Shown here: positions 47,681 to 59,519 of the stretch, one piece after another | How positions within the stretch are numbered: position 1 is the first letter of the stretch | Layout of the letters: every line of letters begins with the position of its first letter | From: Lutraria lutraria | Lineage: Eukaryota > Mollusca > Bivalvia > Venerida > Mactridae | Assembly: GCA_964023205.1 (NCBI GenBank) | Contig: OZ026850.1 | Span: 9,683,270-9,747,269, forward strand | Length of the DNA: 64,000 nt | Reading direction: 5' to 3' | Notes under the pieces: generated by a model | Told to the model about the DNA's origin: nothing | Databases searched by the model: none | Seen by the model: only the letters and a program-made list of their open reading frames with translations | Made by a program: the position numbers and the translations under genes

Positions 47681-48104
47681 TTAATAAATTACAACTTTTT
47701 ACTTTTAAATGCGACTGCCAGGCCGAAATATTTTCAAAATTCTCGCATAAAACATTGCGTGCATGCAATGGTCAATAAACTTTTTCGGTTTATGATATAC
47801 GTTATTCTCTTATTATTTATTTGTTATCTGGGTGTTTGGTAACGCCTTTGCGGGCTTAAAACACCATCAACAAAGGAGGAAATGATCACGCAGCATTTTG
47901 TATCTTAAAGGAGATGAGTACAATAACTCTGTGTAATCAATTTGAATAAATGTATTTCATGAAAACAATTTAAAACCAGCGTTCTACGTTCTATGATGTC
48001 TGTCGCGGTGTAAAACTGGGCCTGTATTCATAAAGCTCCTTTAATTTAACTTATAAAGGAATTTCCTTAAGTTGTATAAATTTCCTTAGGTAAGGAAATT
48101 GCTA

Positions 48105-49050
48105 GGTAGGTAGGTAGGTAGGTATTTTATTCAATTCAATTCAAAAGACTTTAAAGACCACAAGGACATACATAGCACAATGCAAACAGTATGACACAAC
48201 ACAATGATATACATAATATAAGTAATGTATGATATTATATCAAATAAATGATTACATTTGACAATATTATGGAGAAGATCAGAATATAACGTAGACTGAT
48301 CATAATTATTCTTTTTTTAAGTATAGAACATTATATTGTAATTCCATTCAACTCAATTATTGAACTTACAGTTTTGACTATACACTCATTAGTTAAATCA
48401 TACTAATAGTTACAGGGTTTTTGATATATGTGTTTACAGTACAATATTTCTTAAAAAGTGAAACTTACAAATATCTATTATGAGATAGCAATTGAAACAG
48501 TAATACATAATACATATATATATATATTCGCATAAATATAGACAATGTAAACAATTTTATGATATTATTTCTAATTTCAAACGCAGTATAAATGTAAGAG
48601 GCTATATTTTTAATGACTTTTTTATCTTCAGTATTGATCAATTCAATAGATTTTACCATGTTAGGTATAGTAATGTACAAAAAACAGCAATGGCTATTTA
48701 TTTGAAAAAGGAGTGACATTAAAAGCTGGCGTTCTTTCAATTCTTGTTATGCATATATTGATATTATTTTGGTATAGCTCTTTACTTTAGACATTTAAGG
48801 TATAAGGATCCTAACTCCCATTTTTTTCTCAAAATGGGGCGGAAAGATTTTGGATATGTTTATATAATTTTCATAGATTAAACAATAAACAATGACATTC
48901 CTTTGAGTTATTTTCCCTTTAAATTTGAATTGAATTATGTGAGAGTTACCCATTTTTAAAAGATATAAGAAACATTTCAACGAAAACTCATGGTAAAAAG
49001 ATGCAGTAACACAGCATCAATATAATTTGATAAAGAAAAATATAGATGAC
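48105..49050 (-). mobile_element. Possible LINE 3' end
   Basis: Read on the minus strand, a C-terminal-like trace (NTEDKKVIKNIASYIYTAFE) is followed by an AT-rich stretch, CCTTGTGGTCTTTAAAGTC, an (AATTG)n-like run and a (CCTA)n microsatellite tail at 48105-48124. Such short-repeat tails are usual at LINE 3' ends. No reverse-transcriptase motif is visible here. Confidence 0.4.
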
Positions 49051-50984
49051 CATGCAATATCAAAAGAAATTAATGTTTTTCAAGAAGTGCAACAACTCTT
49101 ACAAAAAATTAAAAGAGGGTCGTAAAATGGATTGAAGTATCTGAGATAACTACCAAAGCAATAATGATAATTTGGAAATTCAGTTTTTGTAATATTAACA
49201 TTTTGTGCAGCATTGGACAGATACATCAGAAAGGTACAGTGTTGGGATTCTAATACCTTAAGTATTGTTGTTAGTCAAGCCTAGAAGTAATGCTATCCAT
49301 GAAATATGCAAGGTATATCCAATTTATATCTGTTGAACATAATTATGAACATTTGTACTATAAAACTATTCAAACCTTGTAATAATGAACTCTGAATTTT
49401 AAGGAAATGTTTAAATAAGTTTTTCTTTGCTATTACATGAACGCGGTCGTACAGATTAAGAAAAACGTCTTTCTCATCCAGGACTGAATATCTTTATTTT
49501 CCTTATAGTGACAATTTAGATACAATTTGATAAACAGCTTATTCATTTTGTGAAGTCTCAAATTACACGTAAACAACTGACAGTAAACCAAAACATTGCT
49601 TTATCACACGATTTCTAGGGATGCATGACGTGTGTCTGTAATTTGAACTTGCGTTTCGACATTCCAATAATAGCTTTTAGCAAGTGTATTAGTTTCCACC
49701 TTGCAGTATTTTTATGTATTTGTCAATAGTTTAGGTTTGCATGTTTATTACAATTAACTTGCAAAAGCGTTCAAGTGGCTGAAAATCGCCCATTTTAGAA
49801 ATGATGTAACATATACTCCGATCAAAATATAGCGATCCTCTTACGGTTAAAATTGGCTTGCACGAATGCTAATTGTTGTTTGTTTATGACAACCGAAGTT
49901 GCCATTTATTTTCACTATTATTATTAATTGACACCGTCGACATGTGAAAAGTGTGTGTCAGTGAAAGGCGACAAATAATGTTCATTTAACGTCATTGTAT
50001 GTTCCAAACTCAATTACATTGACTAAATTCAAACCAATTTTCTCCACGACAGAATATACCGAGTTCATTAAAGGCTAATCGACCGTGAAATGACGTAACC
50101 CACAACTTATACTTTAATGTAATAATGTTCGTATATATTTCGTATATACAGAAGAACTATGATGTTAAGACCACCATAGGGACAAAAACTACGGTCTTGA
50201 TTCTGAATATAGACAAGAAGAGGATTAATAGAACGAAATTTGATGCCATCATACTGTTCGACAATTACGAACAAACATAACTAACTTTATCAACAAATGT
50301 GTTAAATTCTGTACCCGAACTGAAAATATATGTGCAAATGGATATAATCAATATAATATTATTTACAATATCAATATACATGAAATAAATTCATACTAAC
50401 AAAGCTTGACAGAATTCTTCTTTGTCTTAAAAACTTGTAAGGTACGTTATTTTTTAAGGGGATAATCGACCTACATAAGGGAAAATTTAAGTTGAGGAGA
50501 TTCAACAATAGCACTTAAGAAATTTCCTCATATCTAAGGGAAAATCATAACCTTTAATAGGGTAGAGGAAGTGTAGGCTATGAGAACAGTCGGTAGAACT
50601 GCGAAATGGCATTCCAAGGATCAAGGGTTTGAGCTCTTGAAAATCTGTTACACTGTGCTATCACCCAATAAAATGTTTTTGACAGTCATGTGTATTGTTA
50701 CAGTTTCGGGCATTCATTATTTCAAGCCACCCCGAGTGACTGCGTCGTACGGTTTTACCATCAAATTTTTCCACAACAGGCAACATTTTTACACTTGCAT
50801 ACTCGGAAAACCCAAAGCTAGCTAACTGCATTTCGATATTTTTACACAAAGGCCTGTATTCTTCAACATTTTGGAAAAACTTACGTTGTTGATATACAAT
50901 ATGGGTGCTCACAATGGGGAACGTAAGTTCCTCTCAACTTTTTTGCCGAAGGATAAATTACACTCGTTGTGAGTTAAACGTGCG

Positions 50985-51155
50985 TGATATCGTAAGTGCG
51001 CGAATCTATATCATTAGTGGGATAGTTCAAATCGTTCGTGCGCGAGTGTGAGAGTGCACAGCGTTAGTGTGCTAATCCATATCATTAGTGGGAGAGTCCA
51101 TGTCGTTTGTGTGAAAGTTCATATCATTAGTGTGCAAGTCCATCACTCAATCAAC
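50985..51155 (+). repeat. 21-bp tandem array at the inner edge of the right TIR
   Basis: About seven to eight imperfect 21-bp units follow the pattern CATTAGTGGGATAGTTCAAAT, for example CATATCATTAGTGTGCAAGT. The array ends where the right inverted repeat begins (about 51130). Confidence 0.75.
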
Positions 51156-51414
51156 ACAACGGCGACAGCGGTATATAATAAATGCCAAGATAAAAATAAA
51201 ATCCCCGATCCATACGAGCAAATGTGATTTACTTGTGATGTTGCGACAAATAGCGGCAGTACTATTTGTTGCGACTTTTGGCGTTACAGATGCGACATAT
51301 AGCGTCAGGAGGTTTTACGACATTTAGCGTTGGTTGTGACATTTAGCGTCAGCCTTGCGACATATAACGTCAAATGCGATATTTAGCGTCGGTGCGACAT
51401 ATAACGTTGCTACA
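51130..51414 (-). repeat. Right terminal inverted repeat
   Basis: Reverse complement of the left repeat: GTTGCGACTTTTGGCGTTAC, GCGACATATAGCGTCAGGAG and GACATTTAGCGTTGGTTGTG all match inverted left units, ending GTTGCTACA at 51414. GACAC follows. Confidence 0.85.
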
Positions 51415-51440
51415 GACACTATTTTACGTCATAAAAAATA

Positions 51441-51881
51441 GTGCATTCAAACTCGGAATATGACGACGTGTCAGACGATTCTGCACAAAAAGACATTTTT
51501 GGGTCCATTCACGATCATGAGTCTGACAATACGTCTATCACCTCCGAGGATTCCATAGAATTTGATCCTTGGCAAGACATAGTAGATGAAGCGTTTGATA
51601 AGTGTCATGCACAGTTTCAAGACAATGTTAATACACTTATAAAGGGAGATGCTGAAATCAGCGAAAGTGAAGCCGAAGAAAATGTCTTTAAGGATATGAA
51701 AAGCAAATACAGGATAGCTATGATGAACGCTTTCGGCAATAAAATGGTATGGTTCGACGATATGAAGAAAGATCCTATCTATAAGACGATAAAGAAGACA
51801 AATCAGCTCATTTCGGAAGAGGAAAACGAACCACAAGAAGCGTTGAAATATGCCATCCTGTACATGTATAAATTCTTATAA
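51441..51881 (+). CDS. Acidic ORF of unknown function (frame B)
   Basis: A 146-codon frame. It opens with an acidic, Ser-rich segment (SEYDDVSDDSAQKDIFGSIH) and then a compact helical region: FDPWQDIVDEAFDKCHAQFQ, YRIAMMNAFGNKMVWFDDMK, KDPIYKTIKKTNQLISEEEN, ending YAILYMYKFL. The initiation codon would be GTG. The sequence AAAAAATAG at 51432-51440 looks like a splice acceptor, so this may be an exon. I have an impression of similar uncharacterised proteins in other marine invertebrates, but cannot name a domain. It begins 27 bp after the end of the 6.14-kb element. Confidence 0.5.
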   Translation: MHSNSEYDDVSDDSAQKDIFGSIHDHESDNTSITSEDSIEFDPWQDIVDEAFDKCHAQFQDNVNTLIKGDAEISESEAEENVFKDMKSKYRIAMMNAFGNKMVWFDDMKKDPIYKTIKKTNQLISEEENEPQEALKYAILYMYKFL

Positions 51882-51982
51882 TCTAAACAAAATATTTTGG
51901 AATAAATATTTACCTTCATATAACTGTATAAATTCATGTTTAAAGAACAATACATTACCAAAAAACTAAAAAAAAAAATATG

Positions 51983-52060
51983 GTCCCAGTGGGATTTGAA
52001 CCCATGACCCTCAAGGAATTAGTCAATTGTACACTTGAGTACTCTTCAGAATGGAGGTAA
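51983..52060 (-). pseudogene. tRNA-like 3' half
   Basis: On the minus strand, GGTCATGGGTTCAAATCCCA then CTGGGACC gives a good B box/T arm and acceptor strand. The expected 5' GGTCCCA half is absent, so this is a tRNA fragment or SINE head, not a working tRNA. Confidence 0.5.
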
Positions 52061-52194
52061 TGCATTATACATCTAATATAGTTCAATTTTCTTATGCATA
52101 GTCAAGGTCGAATATTGGACGATACCATTGTAAAGGTAATCACTGCAAATTGATTGCTAAAATCATTTTAAATCCGTAGTAAAGTGTAATTCAC

Positions 52195-52305
52195 TAGAAC
52201 CAGAGTCGTGGTGTATTGGATAAGGTGGCATGTACATGGTACATACATAACAGTTTTAGAAAATGAAGCAGATGTGAGTGGTTCGAACTCAGTCAATGGC
52301 ACTTT
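52195..52305 (+). other. tRNA-like sequence in left arm
   Basis: GGTGTATTGGATAAGGTGGC resembles the A box of tRNA-Arg type genes, and GTGAGTGGTTCGAACTCAGT a B box. The spacing between boxes (about 65 bp) is wider than in an ordinary tRNA. The inverse copy in the right arm is at 62262-62360. Confidence 0.45.
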
Positions 52306-52732
52306 CTTTTTAAATTATTATAATACATTTATTTTTTATAATTTATGTATTGAAATATGTTTGTTCTTGTTACATATACGAGTATGTATACACGCTGAAT
52401 AGCACCTTTTTTATTTTTTTTTAAATTTTAATTTTTCAAAAGAGAAAAAGGAAAGAAGAAATGCATTTGTTCTCTGGTGTATTCCTCTTTTTTATTTCTT
52501 GTGTACGAAATTGTATTTTATTGCACGAAATCGCAAATATAAATGTAATTTCAAAAATAAATATGTACTATAAAGAGATACTAAACACCTGAACCGGTTT
52601 CTACTTATATTATTACTCCAGAATTGAAACATATAAATCCTAATTACCCATGTAAGGTTACTATATTTTTGTTAATTTGACGAAACAATTTAAATATAAA
52701 AACATATGCAACATTATTTTGTTATCGATATA

Positions 52733-55700
52733 TCGACGCCTCAGTGCTATAACGGCGTAAGTGGTACTTACGCCCTTTTTACCAAAACGCAGATTTAGAG
52801 GTTCAGGCTCTCTGCGCATGTGCTGTGAAAATTTCAGCTCCATATTGTTAATATTGACGTCATAACTAAGCATTTACTGTAGGTCGTAAGTGTACGGGGT
52901 CTATGTGCAACCAAATAAAAGGTTGTATCTACAACATCATCATATTTTAGAAGGTCTTAACTGCCAGTTACGACCTTTTAATATTATGTTCTGTAAAACA
53001 GAAAGGGGCTTTAGTGGCAGATAATACCTTTTAAGATTTGATTTGACTAGCAAATAATATAAGCAGAGTAGAGGATACCTGTCACTTAACACCCTATTTA
53101 TTAATTGGTAGTGTATAATTATTACTCTCTCTTTCATTACTCTCAGTACTTTCTTTTGCCTTTTTCACTTATTATTGTAAACAAACAAAAATCCAGAAAT
53201 AATTTCACTTTTAATTGATAAATAAATTAGACAATGTTATGAATCTTCAATTGTACTCGCACCTTATTTCACATAAAAAACAACATTTCACTACGAGAAA
53301 ATACATGTACTCTTGAAGAGTCATCAAAATAGACAAACAGCTCCTTATAACCAAGTGCTTGTAATAACGAGGTTATTATGCCTTTGTTGAAAATTGATGG
53401 GACATCAAGAACACCTCGGGATAAGACTGTGTGCTCGTGATATTGATGCTCATAATAAAGGCGTTTTACTGTATTTTGTAGTACAGCACTGATCAGAATG
53501 TTTTGAACAGCTTAGAGAACGCCTCATGAATTTGACGTCTATTTTTGAATAAAATATATTGCACAATGATTTATTTTGATACCACAGTTAAGGACATTTG
53601 CGAAATCAAACCATTGAAACATATTTCAGATATAAAGGAAAGTATTAAAAATAAATGTAATGGTTAGAATGTAATTTTATTTAACACAAAAAATAACCAG
53701 ACCTGTTGACAAACTCGTACATTTTCTAACAAGGGATGTTAGCCAAGTCTTTCCATTCACACACATATAATTCAATCAGTAATGAAGTCATTGCACCTTT
53801 CGTTAGATATACAACTTATATATATAGATCGTAAATACAAATAAAATAATGTATACATGAAGCATGTAAACGGTTTGTACTATCAAATGGAAATAATATT
53901 TGTTGGATACTACTTCAAGATATGTTATTAATCTAGACTGAGTTTTGAATGTCATAAAAGATAAACAAGATCGAAGAACTTATTGAATACATTATTGTGC
54001 TGATACAATGAAATACAAGTTCACTTTAAAAATGGATAATTCAAGAAGCGAATATATTTCAGATGATATTTTACCATTATATGAGCTGATAAGGAAAATG
54101 TAGCGTTACATCAAACAAATGAGTTTTTCAATAGATGATAATATGACAATGTTTTAACAAGGGTAAGTCGTGAAGGTATAATCCAAAGAAACTGAAACGG
54201 GGTATTAACCAATGAAGGATTGTTGCTTGCATTACAAATTGACTTGAATGAAACAACAGAGTTAGGGGTAGGACTAGAATTTATTTATGGTATACAGTTA
54301 TATACTAGTATATAGATATTTCCATAGAAAGTGAAATAGAAATTAGTTTGTTCGAGAATGATGATGACAAAATCTTAGAATCATTGGCTATTACGGACGA
54401 GGTAATGAAACTGGAAAAGGGGGAACCATCCGGATCAGAATATATACCATCTGATATAGACGTGTCTTAATTAACATCTGAAACACATTAAGATAGAAAT
54501 AAACAAAAATGGAGAAGTAGAAAAGTGAAATACAAAAGTTAACAAGGACGATACTAGTAAACGGAAAGATACAAAATCATGGAAAAGAACATCACCACAC
54601 GACAACACCACAAGGGCAAGGAATATGAAAATGCCAAAGGAATCTGAGTACCTATATAAAAACCCAACATATACAATATTATGTAAATTCAGGTGTAATC
54701 CGAATCTAGATAAAGAAAAACAAGGTAGAACATTCCTACACTGCAGGAAATTAGACTATGAAAGCCAGAGAAGCTTCATATTACACCATGTTCGGAAAAA
54801 GGAGGAACATACAAGGAGACAAAATGTCGAGAAGAAAGTATTCTTATGAATATTATTTTGCATCCGATTTTGAAGTGTGCATGCAGGTTGTCCTTAATAC
54901 ATTATAAGATATAAAATAGAAACAGGGAGCAATATGTATCAAAAGATAAAAGATTGTGATAAACACACGAAAAACTATTCCTGAACGTCCATGAGACGTG
55001 ATCAGACGACACATAAACAGTGTTCAACCAATAATACACAACACTGTAAGAAAACACCAAACATAGATACCTTAACAAAACTGAGCGTCAAAAAAATGCA
55101 CGAAATCTCTATAGAAAATATGCTTTTCCAAATTGAACCTAGTAAATAGAAACCGTGGCTGTATGCTCCTTATTTTCTGCTTATTATTGATTTTATTGTC
55201 TGAAGTTTTTAATAACAATGTTTTTTGACAGACGACTGTTATTACAGAATTAACTTAACTGCTTTACGGTGTTTTTGAAGATCTGTTCCTAATACATACG
55301 TTGTAAAATCAAAGACAGGTAATAGTTAACCCGAATATAGATAAATTGATACAAAATGTATTTTATTTCATTTCAATCAATTAAAGCATACAAATAAAAT
55401 TTATAATCCGTCTAAATCAAACTACCAGATAGCTTCATGCACTATATATAACAAAATTTTCAAGATTGTAAGTGGTACATACAACCTTTTGTATACATTT
55501 CTTCCCTACTTTAAAGGTCTTATCTGGTACATACGACGTGTTTCATGTAAAGAAACGCAATTGATGGTAATAATATTATAAGGTTGTAACTGAAAAAATC
55601 GAATTATCTGACAACATTAAGAAAATGATTGCATAATAATAATCACAATAAAATCATTGATTTGCTTCTAATTTGATTTGAAAATTTCATTAATATTCAT

Positions 55701-55785
55701 CAAAAACTGTAATGGTAGTCAGTTTTTTTCGATTCCTGAAAAGTTGTGAAAATACACTTACGCCGTTATAGCACTGAGGCGTCGA
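52733..55785 (+). mobile_element. 3.05-kb TIR transposon inserted in the left arm
   Basis: A perfect 31-bp inverted repeat starts TCGACGCCTCAGTGCTATAA (52733-52763) and closes at 55755-55785. TATA lies outside both ends (52729-52732 and 55786-55789). The homologous place in the right arm (near 61870-61880) reads TTAACTAATATATCGATAAG with no insertion, an empty site. Inside is a decayed protein-coding region on the plus strand (54009-55145). Superfamily not identified; the duplication could be TA or TATA. Confidence 0.85.
54009..55145 (+). pseudogene. Decayed Cys-containing protein of the 3.05-kb transposon
   Basis: Frame-broken pieces occur in order. An acidic N-terminal part near 54340-54470 reads SLFENDDDKILESLAITDEV and GEPSGSEYIPSDIDVS. 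A conserved-looking block at 54660-54850 reads YTILCKFRCNPNLDKEKQGR, LDYESQRSFILHHVRKKEEH and RRKYSYEYYF, then FEVCMQVVLNTL near 54870. A last trace near 55000-55120 has RNLYRKYAF. The 'C..KC....' followed by 'QR.FI' pattern resembles a group of uncharacterised arthropod and bivalve proteins that I suspect are transposon-encoded. Its position between perfect inverted ends suggests it is or was the element's transposase. Stops and frameshifts make this copy inactive. Confidence 0.6.
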
Positions 55786-56308
55786 TATATAAAGTTAACT
55801 TTTATTAAAAATTGAAAAAAGTTGAAAATAAAAAATGATGTCCAACATCAGACACTAGCTTTGTACTTTACCAATTGCGCCACAGAGGACAGTGATTATA
55901 AAGATTCATAGATTGTTCTATAGCAAATTACAATAGTATTCTTGTTACCTAAACATGTATAAACGGGATCGTCTATGTATACAATAACATTGCTGACCTA
56001 AACATTGAACTATACATTAAGTTTGGTAAACCAGCGACAACAATATCATAATACTAAATATATTTAATGTTCGGATTTATGTTTTGACGAATATGCATGC
56101 GAATCAAGGTTAAATACAGATGGAGTAAGAACCGAATGTTAAATCAGTTATTCAATATTCAAAGTAAATATGCTATGATTTTTTTTTTGTATATTGAATC
56201 TTTGAAATTCGCAATTATATAATACCTGTATGTTTTAATTATTATGTATTATAGCAGTATGGTATATTATGTAGTATTTGAATAAATATATTGGCTGGGA
56301 TATCATCC

Positions 56309-56373
56309 AGCCAGATAGGCGCAGTTGGTAGAATATCCGACTTTTAAGCAGGAGATTCGATCCCAGCATCGGG
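56309..56373 (+). pseudogene. tRNA-Lys-like sequence
   Basis: GGCGCAGTTGGTAGAATATC (A box), an ACTTTTAAGC anticodon loop with TTT, and GAGATTCGATCCCAGCATC (B box) follow the order and spacing of a tRNA-Lys(TTT). Acceptor-stem pairing is poor, so a tRNA pseudogene or SINE head is more likely than a functional gene. It sits in the roughly 540-bp segment unique to the left arm. Confidence 0.55.
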
Positions 56374-58059
56374 TACATTATTTTCCTCCTCCTATTACAG
56401 AATCATATTTTACTATCCTCCAGCACTTGAAGTTGTATATTGAAAAGATAAACAGATTGTGACACTCAATGAAACATTTTAATTAAACTGAAAATGACGA
56501 TATTTAACAACTGTACCAACACCGGCTTCATAACAATTCACATAAAATCTCTATTATAGGCCCAAGCACAGATAAAATTGACAATTAGCATTTCTAAAAA
56601 GTGATTTTTCGACTTTTCTGTATGATATCACCGTGTTTACCCTCGGTTTGTCCAGGTTAGCAGTGTCTAATTCTAAATGGATTTCAACATAACTTTACAG
56701 GAAAGTATTTTGTGTGGATTGTATGGAGACACCGTACATTCAAAATAGAAATGCTAAAAAACACCACCATCCCTGATTGAAGCATTATATTGAAATATCA
56801 TTTTAGAGACAATCATACAAAATGCCGCCTTATCGTTACTTAGTATCTATGGTTGAGGAATCCATTGAGTAACAAGTTATTTAAGTACTGTAACATCGAA
56901 AATAATTAAAGTCAAAATACGTAATATTTCACACCTTGTGATTTTATTAGTAAGGGCTTTTGAACTATTGATATAACACAAAATAAAAGTATGCTATATA
57001 ACAACTATCATGTTTAAAGATAGGTGGTATGCCATACCAATAACTTACAAAAATAAAGAAATGAATACACAATGAAGTGTAAACATGACATTTGTAAAAC
57101 ATTCCGTCCCGTTGATGATGGCAAAATTGTCCCGTTGATGAAGCTTTTAAATGCAATGACTAGAAACGAAGTAAATAAAAGAATACCGTTTATTAGCAAT
57201 GTTGACTAGATTTAACAAACAGGTTGATATTTATAATTGCTTTACTGACGAATATTAAACTTAATACTTAGTAAAGGGAAAAGACAATGTTTTTTGTAGA
57301 GTTTTGAGATACTTTCACCTAAGGATAAATTAAATGAACTTTCAAACTTATAAAACCACCAGTTATAGCTATGAATAAAACTTGTAAATACATCATGTTT
57401 ATTCAGCTTGCCTATTACGAACACTGAGCTATAAGTATGTCTGCGGAATTAGTTTTTCTGAACTTGGTGAAATTGTCCCGTTGATGATACAAATTTATAT
57501 ACATTATTACATACAGTCACCATAATTATAACACTTGTTTCATACAAAGGCACATGGTCTTATAAATTAGTATTATTAAAAACATAGTTGCTTTTCTAAA
57601 TGGCAGTTAACGCAGTAATGTTATATTACACTTTCAATCTTTGTGACTTTGTGCCGTAGAAGAATACAGATGGTTGTAGAATACAAAATGAAGGGAAAGT
57701 TCTACTTGCAATACGAGCTGCAATGAAACAATATCAATATGTTATGTACAGTGCAGGGTTCAAACATTTGTCTGTTATGTCCACACGTATAGATACTTCA
57801 AGCACTTGGAAACACATGGGCACAAACTACTAAGTCGGTTAAAATGGTTTGTGATTATAGGAGTACCTACGTGTAAAATGCTAACATAACGCTTTAACAT
57901 ACATTTTAGTCGTACAATATATATTTGTTATATTATGTTATTGTATATTATATCTAGCTATGAGTGAGTCAAGCACTGTACAATACATGTATACTAGCCA
58001 ATATTTGGGTGATAGTTTCTTAAATATACATGAACAGTAGTCATAACTGAACATGAATG

Positions 58060-58620
58060 CTGCAGTGCGAAGTATAAGTAATCGACAACTTTACATACGC
58101 GATAAACCAGTGCTCTCTGAATTAAGATGTACATTACAGTCAGTATGTGCACAATCCATGAAAATAATGACTACATTTGTTACTGGAAATATTCTTCTTC
58201 CTTTCCATGTTGCTACTGGAAAATCAATCTTACGAAGAACATGTTTTGGAATCCATATTTTATCCGGTTAGGTAGGCCACTTGGATTTTGCAACTAACTT
58301 GACACGTTTTGCTTCTTCCATACAATTCACATGAACTTCGTCATCTACATTATCAATTGCCAGAACCTGCCCAACATAACATGTTTCTTCTTATCTACCT
58401 ACTGTGAAGTCAGATACAGACTAATGCTTCAAACTTACATTCATTTTACTATTCTCATTCTCTTTACGTATGCAACCACGTCCTGTACCGAATGTTCTGT
58501 CATATTTTTCTGGCTTTCTGCTTTCTTTCATGTACCTGCTCTCATCTTATCTACATGTAAAGCGACTGATTCGTTCTCTATTTTTGCAGAAACACAAATA
58601 GCAACGGTAGTACTGACTTG
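58060..58620 (-). pseudogene. Decayed gene with KWP...D..W motif
   Basis: On the minus strand a frame reads GQVLAIDNVDDEVHVNCMEE then AKRVKLVAKSKWPT, a stop, and PDKIWIPKHVLRKIDFPV. This 'V..I......V..ME......KWP...D..W.P...+L..I..P' pattern is one I associate with the C-terminal part of uncharacterised, probably transposon-borne invertebrate proteins. Upstream traces (SVALHVDKMRAGT and VQDVVAYVKRMRIVK) are less clear. The overlapping plus-strand frame at 58331-58828 has no plausible composition. Confidence 0.45.
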
Positions 58621-59491
58621 CTTTTTTGAATCTATGTTCAAGATTTTTTTCTCCTATTTACACCTGGACACTCCATCGAACCCGTCGTCGCCAAAAACAG
58701 ATCAGACACTGCATGCACATGTAGTGTCTCTGACATATAGTATATTGTTCTGTCCATCGGACAAAAACAATATTTTCTACTATAGTTTGGTATTACTGTC
58801 TTACATTTTCGTATATCAAGACATATAAAACAATTTTATAAAGGTTCAATATATAGTCAACTGATAACTTCTTTAATTTTGGAGAAACAAAAAAGTAACA
58901 AACGAAATCATCAAACTTAAGATACCAGTTGTATTTCTGTCCATTTAGAGCTATGAAAACATGAAGAAAGTTGTTTATAAATATACATGTACATACTTTG
59001 AATGCGTATTAATAGATTCGCGTATAAAGAAATTCACTTAGTTCTATTTATACTTGAAATTAGAAGCAAGCACTTACATTTTGCCTCATCAACGGGACAT
59101 TTATTCTCATTTACGAGTCATACAGAAAACACGGAATATCTCATATTTACATTATGATTTTACAAAGGGTCAAATTTAGGGGCAAGGATTATGCATACAT
59201 GTACATGTTTTGTAGACATATTATAGCCTCATGCTATTGTTGTACTCATGTAAATACCCACCTGACATTATTACTTTTTGTGACCCTTCTATTTCATCTT
59301 TTAGACAGCACGCTATGTTTGTTTACATCCGGTTGAGCTTAAATAAGTTTAAAGGTGTAAATGGGATCAAGTCAGATTACAGCAATATGTACGCATTTGT
59401 CTCGTTGATGAGGACTCGTTGATGATAAAATTATATGTTACTTGTACAAGTAAATTGGCCTGGTGACGCAATTTCGAACAGAAACGTTTTT

Positions 59492-59519
59492 GGACTTGAT
59501 TTTTATCAAAATCAAGTCC
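59492..59519. repeat. 12-bp-stem perfect palindrome
   Basis: GGACTTGATTTT, loop TATC, AAAATCAAGTCC. The half AAAAATCAAGTCCG recurs at 60627-60640 in inverted relation to the first arm, so 59492-60640 might be bounded by short inverted repeats. Confidence 0.6.

Larger units (their letters stand above)
45272..51414. mobile_element. 6.14-kb non-autonomous element with tandem-unit TIRs and GACAC duplication
   Basis: The left end TGTAGCAACGTTAAATGTCG and the right end, its inverse ending GTTGCTACA, bound a 6143-bp segment. GACAC stands immediately outside both ends (45267-45271 and 51415-51419). The inverted repeats are about 175 bp closely matched, extending with an indel to about 390 bp (left) and 285 bp (right). 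They consist of 18-28-bp units around GCTAAATGTCGCA. The interior holds no convincing transposase, only a MITE (47501-47680), a possible LINE 3' end (48105-49050) and a 21-bp tandem array. TG...CA ends with a 5-bp duplication resemble retrovirus-type integration, but the repeats are inverted, not direct. The superfamily is open. Confidence 0.8.

Noticed and set aside
51130..51327. A 65-codon frame ending in the right TIR
   Set aside because: It lies across the tandem array and inverted repeat and has no coding character.
51983..52305. Functional tRNA genes
   Set aside because: The 5' half or acceptor pairing is missing, or box spacing is wrong; they are better read as tRNA-derived fragments.
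58331..58828. A 165-codon plus-strand frame
   Set aside because: It is rich in Phe, Ser, Tyr and Thr without a domain, and the opposite strand carries the recognisable decayed protein pattern.
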